Assembly (NCBI GenBank): GCA_037783415.1
Contig: JAZGTN010000025.1
Location: 2,108,001 to 2,172,000 of the forward strand
DNA from: Leptasterias polaris
Taxonomy: Eukaryota; Echinodermata; Asteroidea; Forcipulatida; Asteriidae
DNA length: 64,000 nucleotides
Direction of reading: 5' to 3'
The notes beneath the pieces are model-generated. The model had not been told where the DNA came from and did not search any database. It saw only the letters and a program-made list of their open reading frames with translations. Positions 58,002-64,000 of this stretch are shown here, piece after piece. The position numbers and the translations under genes are program-made. How positions within the stretch are numbered: the first letter of the stretch is position 1; each line of letters opens with the position of its first letter.

Positions 58002-59590
58002 CAATGAACTAATGGATGAACTCCCAAATAAAAATGTATATACATGTGTAGGCTACCGACCGAACGTTGTTGGGCCGATGCACGTGCAGCGGTGGATACT
58101 CAGCAGTCAGAACCATGTGATTTGTGTGTGCATCGTGTTTTAACGTTTGTATACTATAATGAACGATCGCAATTCCAATGCTGCCGCTTAGAAGTCGGGA
58201 TTGGCTCGTCGGCTACTCGTTTGATCGTATTAAGTGCAGGCTAAAAATAGTCTGTTTGTCATTTTTTTGGCAGGGCGGCCAATTATTTTAGCAGGGCGGC
58301 CAATTCTTTGGCAGGGCGGCCTTAAACTTTGGGAGGGCGGCCCGCCCTCCCAAAATACGTGTGTGGAGAACGCTGGTTCAGACATTGTTTTTAAAGTGCA
58401 TTTAAAATTTGTTGTCGTCAGGCGGTGGCAGGTTTTGTCGACCGAGCCAGTCAAAGTCGCCCACTACAAATTTGCCCCACAGCAAAGTTGCCCCGTGTAA
58501 AAGTTTGAGCGATTTAAAGTCATTTTACAAAGTGAGGCCTGACGAGTTGCTGCCTTCATACACGCGTCTGGGAAAGGTTCTTGAAGTTTGATCACTGAGG
58601 CGCAGAAGGCAACAGGTGTTTCAAAGTAAACAAATTTGAGTTGAGTGGTTGGTTGATAGGCCTATAACCAGGGTTCTCCCCATGCATTAGCTAGCGTATA
58701 CGACCGGGCCGATACGTGCCAATTTCGTGCTGAGATACCTGCAAATCTGGGCCGATACTCAAACGAAAAGAAGAAAGAAAAACATTGGGGTGGGGTTGCA
58801 TCAAATTCACATTTTAAAGTCATCAAGATATTAAAGTGCCCCAGATTGCACAGTAAGACTTTTAAAACCAAATATAACACATTCAGAGGACCTCGTTTGA
58901 TTCAGCGTGCTTCAAGGCAAAACTTGGGTCGATTGCCCGCAAGATTTTTAACAAAATCCAGGGGAGAACCCTGATATAACTATACCATTGACCAGAATCC
59001 ATGTTGTTGTTATTCGATAATGCAGATCAAGACACTTCCAAGTACCCAATCATGGAAACAATTCATGATGCCTCGTCTTCCACTATGAATCAGAATGGAG
59101 ACACTGCCGCTCTCACAGGACAACCTAAAGAAGTCCCTACTCTTGAAAGCATTCAGAGAGATACAGCTGCACTCGTTGAGGCACTGCAGAATGAAATCTC
59201 CCGTTTGAAGAAGCTGTCAGAGGATAGAGATAAGGAAAATGGCGAGTTGAAAATCAAGTATTTCAAGTTGCTCTCAGAGAAGAAGGCCGCAGACAGAGAG
59301 CTTCTATCATTGAAAGCAAGGATCGAAACTGATGGTCTTAGAAGTGATTCGAGCAATGCCAAAGACCCAGCTGCGGGAGATGGTGATTTTCACCGGGAAG
59401 ATGACAGCGTGCGACTCGGTGGTCTGTATCCAGAATCCTACCAATCCACCGGAAATGCAACAGCAGCTGCAGCTGCCGTCACAGCTGCAGTTTCCCAAGG
59501 GAATGCTTACTCAAGCATGAATAATGCGAGCTCCAATATGATTGGATCTTCTACAGTGGATGTGGTAATTTAAACTAAATCGTTGATCAT
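58002..59590 (+). repeat. 1,589-bp duplicated block, copy 2 (upstream region plus coiled-coil exon of D)
   Basis: Partner of 55078..56666. To the right it continues as in copy B (GATCATTATCATCT), so this is the original context and copy C is the duplicate. Confidence 0.95.
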
Positions 59591-62500
59591 TATCATCTAG
59601 TACAGGGCCTGATACTTTGCTGTGTATTGTAAGAGCATTGAGGGCAAGGAAGATTTCCGGGCCTCAATGAGGGAACTTTAAATTTCCACTGTAACATTTG
59701 AAGGGGGCACCAAGGTAATCCCCCAGGGGCATGGAGAGGGAAGGTGCTCATTGGCCCATAATGCACACCTCATGTACATAGATATTTGTTTTGCATTTTT
59801 TCATCAATCGTTGTACCTGTAAGATGACGAGTTGATGACGTCAGTGCATTATTTTTTTTTATTTTTTTTTATTTTTTTTTATTACACATCCAACAGCATT
59901 TTAGCGCCAATAACAGGATGAGATAGGAAGAGAGAAGACAAAGAAGGAAGTTTCAGTTTTAGATGTGGGAGGAAAACCCCAGAGAATTATTCCAGGGAAA
60001 ACCCACGCAATCAGGCAGGGACTGAAAAACCCAATCCACATAGTGCCCCAGGTGGGATTATAAGGTCTTATGCTGTAAAGTGTGCTTTGTGGGCCATTCA
60101 CACTCATTTACATGCATTTACATGCTCACCTTAACATGCCAGGCATCAACAAATTGGTGTAAATTTTCTAGCTTAAATTTTTTACATGACCAGGATAAAT
60201 TTTACATGATCAAAATCTTAATGAGAAAGAACTTTCTGCAGAGTTTTACATGTAAACTGTTTTCATTTGAACAAGCAATATAGCGAAGATTTATCTCATT
60301 TGTCGTATAGGTTTTACTTATACTGAAAATCAACAGAATGGAAAGATATTCACTACACTCAACTCAAAGTCACCATTTGAAAAAAATTGCTTTCTTATAA
60401 AGATATTACAGAGTGGGGTATTGTTATTCAATTGAAAAACAAGACCAACCTTGAGTTTACTGGCCCGGGGCTAAAACTAGTGGCCTCGGACCTGCGGTCC
60501 AGTGTTAAAATAGAGCCCTGCATACAATTTGACTCCCAAATTCGTGGACCATGGACAGACAGCAGCCACCGTTTGATGTCAGTCTGTAGTGTCTCAGTAA
60601 CTACTAAAGGGCTTAAATATGTATTTCAACTTCACAATCCAAATTTTAGCAAAGATGATTTACTATTCGAGTCCGTCCGACCAAAATAGATAAATTTTTG
60701 TATTACAGGATGTAGATGGACCATAATGAGTGAGCTTTCCTATGGAATCCAGTCGCAAATTGTTAGTAATTATAATTTATAATTTTGGGGTAATTTTTTA
60801 ACTATGTCCTTACAGTCAAAGTGTACTCTCTCTCTCTGTCCGCCTGTGTCCTTCAGAATGTCGTGACTCAAGAGATGCTTGACTGGTTATCGGAAAACAT
60901 AAGCATCAAAGACTGGAAGCCCCTGCTGCGTAAGCTAGGAGTACGGGATGGGAAAATTGACGATGTCGTTCATGCCTACCCTGGTCATCTCAAAGAGCAG
61001 CGGTATCAAGGATTCAAAGAATGGAAGAAAACCAGTCGTTCTAAAGGGACGGTGTCCACACTACTAAGTGCCATGGAGAAATTGAGCCTACTACTAAACA
61101 TTCGTGAATTCTGCAAGGAGTTCAAGGTGGAACGGGAGTCTGGGATTCAGGTTGAAACAGACTCGGTGCGTCAAGGTAAGTGTAATCGAGTCTTGTTAAC
61201 TAAAGTGCGTTGATCTAGCTACATGAATGTGTGTGCTGTATAAGAACTTGGTATTGTTATTATTAATATTATTATTAAGATGGTGACACATTTAAAATAA
61301 TAACTGTAAACACACAGGCGCAATGTATTGTTGTAACCAGTGATTTTGTGGGTTCTTCATACTTTACTTCATAGTTGGCTTGACATCCAAGTACATGGCA
61401 ATTTTTGTGTTCATGCTAAAAAAGGTTTATAAACATAATTATGTATTAAGGTAAATTTGAAATGTAAGAGAAACTACTTAACAATAAAACTGGCGCCAAA
61501 TTTTCAGACTATTGTCTTCGTCCGGGCTAGACTTCAATATGTACATATTTTGTACACAATTTTAAGGGGGTGAGTTTGACTTTGACTTCCCCAAATGAAC
61601 TTTCCAGAGTGGAAGTTGTGGATAGCTCCCTTTTTCAAATCCAAAGTGAGATCCCTGCAAGCTAGGCAAAGATGGTGACCAAGTACTAGGATTTCACCCT
61701 CAGAAGACCCAACATTCCTTTCTTATCTGTTTTTACATATTATTCAAAATAAAAAATTCTCATTGCAGATTTCTCGTGTGCTCTTCATGAGTTGACTTAT
61801 CCACATCTTAAAGGGATGTTCGATGAGCTGCAAGATGGTCTGAGACGCCTGAACAATCTGTCGGAACTGCAGTGTGTCAGCTTGCAATACCCGCTGACTC
61901 CTGACTCTGTGAGAGAGGTATAGCTTTTTCTTTTTTGAGGCACAGAGCTCTCTGAAACTATTTTACAATGTTCATTTTTTAAATATATTTATTTCCCTCT
62001 TCTAGTTTTTAAACAAACCACCCAACCAACCCCACCCCTCCAACTCGGACCTTCATTTTGATGGAGTGTGAGTGCAGTCGCTCTCCTCCACACTCCTTCT
62101 TAAGTCCTTTTTGTAGTTTGTGTTTCTATGTATGGTACATTTTTCCCATCACAGGGGATTTCCGTTTTGTCTGCGTTGGATTACTGTAGTCGACGAATTC
62201 TACAGAAATATCCTGATGACAAGATGGCACGCCTTCGGGAGCTACAGAAGGTTTTAAAAGTTTGCGGGACAGATGTGCGAGCTGAATTTAGGAAGTTTGT
62301 CTGCGAAGGAGTTGTAGGTAAGACCCCCACTGTCTGGTTCCTTGTGTACATAGTGAAAACTGCAGTTCAGTTTTGCCATTGGTTTAAAGGAGACCAGGCT
62401 ATTTTCATCGACCAGCCTCATTTTGGTTTCCATAGACGGCAGCAATGTAATTAAGGTCCGTTATCCAAATTCATAGCATATTCTTATTCCTCATGCATCG

Positions 62501-63316
62501 CCAATGCAATTATAAACTCTGTTCAGCTGTTTAAGACATTGTTTAGCACAGACAAATCTCACTAAGCAGAAACGGGGTTACCAGCCAAACTAATATGTGA
62601 TGTGCATCGTTGGTGATTGGTACACCTGTAAATTGTTTGCTCAGATGAAACAAATTTGCTAAGCACCATTTTCTGCTCAGTAGCTTCATGAAATTCTGGC
62701 CAAGTGCTAACAGCCAACTTAAAACGACTGATCAACACAAACTTGCTCCAGACCGTATACTCTTTACTTAATGGCAGTGAAAGCCTGCCTCCCCCAAAAC
62801 ATGCATTTCTATACATTGTAGGCCTGGAATTTCATCTTTGAGAGGGCAAAGGCCATTGGCATTTTGCAAAGGGCACTTTGGAAAATTTAAAATCTGTGAG
62901 AACCTTTTAAAGGCACCAAGGCCAAGACCATGGCAATAGAGGCCTTGGCCTGCTGAGCCTCCATATAATTCCATCACTGCATTATTGCTACTGGGCCCAT
63001 GCTGAATGTTTGCTCAAAGAACAAATCTCTTCAGCTGTTTCTGTTTTAGTCTTATTAGGTTTTGAGGGGAATGGATGATGGCCTCATTTCAAGGCACTTG
63101 CAGTTTTTTGCAGCCAGCACGGAAAAACAAATCAAAAACAACATTAGAATAGCTTTTAACATTATTAGCAACAATATTGACTCATTGTTATAATAACTTT
63201 GGGTTGTGATCTGGATTTTGTTTATCCTAGGCCCTCTTCATGGGGAGAGAGATCTGAGAGAATCTGCGGCCAACATCCTTTCAAAAGTTGAAGAAATGCT
63301 GAGCGTCGATTTGAAG
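59052..63316 (+). CDS. Death-domain gene copy D, last exon outside window; exons 59052..59564, 60857..61175, 61769..61917, 62155..62317, 63231..63316
   Basis: The most complete copy. Exon 1: ATG 59052, coiled coil and Ala-rich tail, phase 0 donor GTAATT. Exon 2: NVVTQEMLDWLSENISIKDW then a Death domain (LLRKLGVRDGKIDDVVHAY; QRYQGFKEWKKTSRSKGTV; SAMEKLSLLLNIREFCKEF), donor GTAAGT in phase 1. Exons 3-5 match copy A at high identity (LSALDYCSRRILQKYPDDK; GPLHGERDLRESAANILSK). Exon 5 ends SVDLK in phase 0, one nucleotide shorter than copy A (SVDYE, phase 1), so a copy-A-like last exon would be out of frame. The final Death-domain exon lies beyond 64000. About 490 residues are expected if intact. 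Confidence 0.78.
59850..60056 (-). mobile_element. SINE-like retroposon in intron 1 of copy D
   Basis: Absent from copy B, which reads CAGTGCATTATAAGGTC. In D the ATTAT is present on both sides. The + strand begins with repeated (T)9-10A, that is, a 3' poly(A)-type tail on the - strand. The body contains GGGAGGAAAACC and GGGAAAACCCACGC. Confidence 0.7.
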
Positions 63317-63620
63317 GTAGGTAGCCAGAATGAAGACTGGGCAGTCTTGCTAGCGTTTGACCTCCTATATCCTCTTCCCTATGTCATTCCCTCCAAATGG
63401 GTTAGACTTGCATAAGGTTGGTACCCCTGACTCTGTGTAAGCACTCGTTGTTCTGGGCCTACTGGCCCTAGTCCTTCTAAATCCTTCACTTTGGCAATTG
63501 GATATGGAAGGACTTGGGTCTGTATGGATTAATAGCAATAGTAACGGTAATCGCATTTTGAAAACAATTTGTTCTGAGCTTGTAGATTTTGGACAGAGTA
63601 GATTGAGCCCAGAATACACC

Positions 63621-63770
63621 GATCCATTAAGCCACGCCCATTTCTCATTGACCAATCACAACCGCGAAATCTGATCACCATTTGAGCCGTTTGGTGATCT
63701 TTGCACTAATGGTGATCGGGTTTCGCGGCTGTGATTGGTCAACTCGTAAGGAGGCGGGGCTTAATGGATC
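63621..63770. mobile_element. CCAAT-bearing foldback MITE, copy 3
   Basis: 150 bp at the same intron position as copy 1 (2889..3027) in gene A, so it was inserted before the A/D duplication. It keeps the GATCACCAT stretch that copy 1 has lost. Confidence 0.85.
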
Positions 63771-64000
63771 TATCTATTGCCCCTTAAGAGTGACATCTTG
63801 TGATCGGGATTGGGATCTGTGAAGGGGATGTGCTGTCTTGATCAAAGCAGGCCTGTGGCTGCACTGGAAAGATAAACTCTAACCCAATTACAGCACTTGC
63901 ACGCGCCCGACCTCCATTTAACATCTGTGAAGAGTGCGCTCACACACATGGTGTTAATCCCTAAGCAAGTCATTGCACTAAATTTATCTTGCAAATTGCT

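Noticed and set aside
60387..60689. 100-codon ORF in intron 1 of copy D
   Set aside because: No family recognised, not present in the copy B intron, no matching splice phases; read as intronic or repeat sequence.

Overview
The window is animal nuclear DNA: intron-rich, AT-rich and crowded with transposon debris, with genes split into short exons that have GT-AG borders. The repeat families (GGGCCCAATTTCAT foldback elements, CR1-type retroposon tails), a lineage-specific cluster of Death-domain genes and a cilium gene suggest a marine deuterostome. An echinoderm, perhaps a sea star, is my best guess. This is inference from style, not a database match.

The main coding content is a tandem family of Death-domain genes, all on the + strand. 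Four copies are visible. Copy A (2..3874) lacks its 5' end at the window edge and carries five exons ending in a C-terminal Death domain. Copy B (35596..38154) has the coiled-coil first exon and the first Death-domain exon, but exons 2-5 of the A layout were removed by a deletion of about 4 kb with AGTA microhomology. Copy C (56128..56640) is a lone coiled-coil exon. Copy D (59052..63316) runs from the coiled-coil exon to exon 4 of the A layout and leaves the window before its last exon. C and D share a 1,589-bp block that appears identical. Joined by phase, the family encodes coiled coil - Death domain - helical linker - Death domain, the layout of an oligomerising adaptor in innate-immune or apoptotic signalling.

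Convergent to copy A, on the - strand between about 6.5 and 11.8 kb, lie the 3' exons of a ciliary ASH/MSP-domain gene that I read as DLEC1 (CFAP81). The edge of the Death-domain duplication falls inside its last intron.

The rest is mobile or repetitive DNA. 15.8-21.3 kb is a 5.5-kb element with 660-bp inverted termini full of AT palindromes. 28.1-31.9 kb is a deleted Ty3/Gypsy element with two 1,163-bp LTRs and an unusually long tRNA-Ser primer footprint. 31.9-33.6 kb is a broken piggyBac transposase. 40.9-42.0 kb is a BEL/Pao relic. There are three CR1-like 3' ends, several hAT-type MITEs with clear 8-bp target duplications, nested SINEs and several unusual satellites. A promoter-like block is present three times (about 25.3-26.6, 48.5-49.9 and 52.4-53.3 kb) and ends each time at the same strong splice donor. 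A small 5' coding exon (44621..44798) of unknown function has a decayed relative at 22.3 kb.
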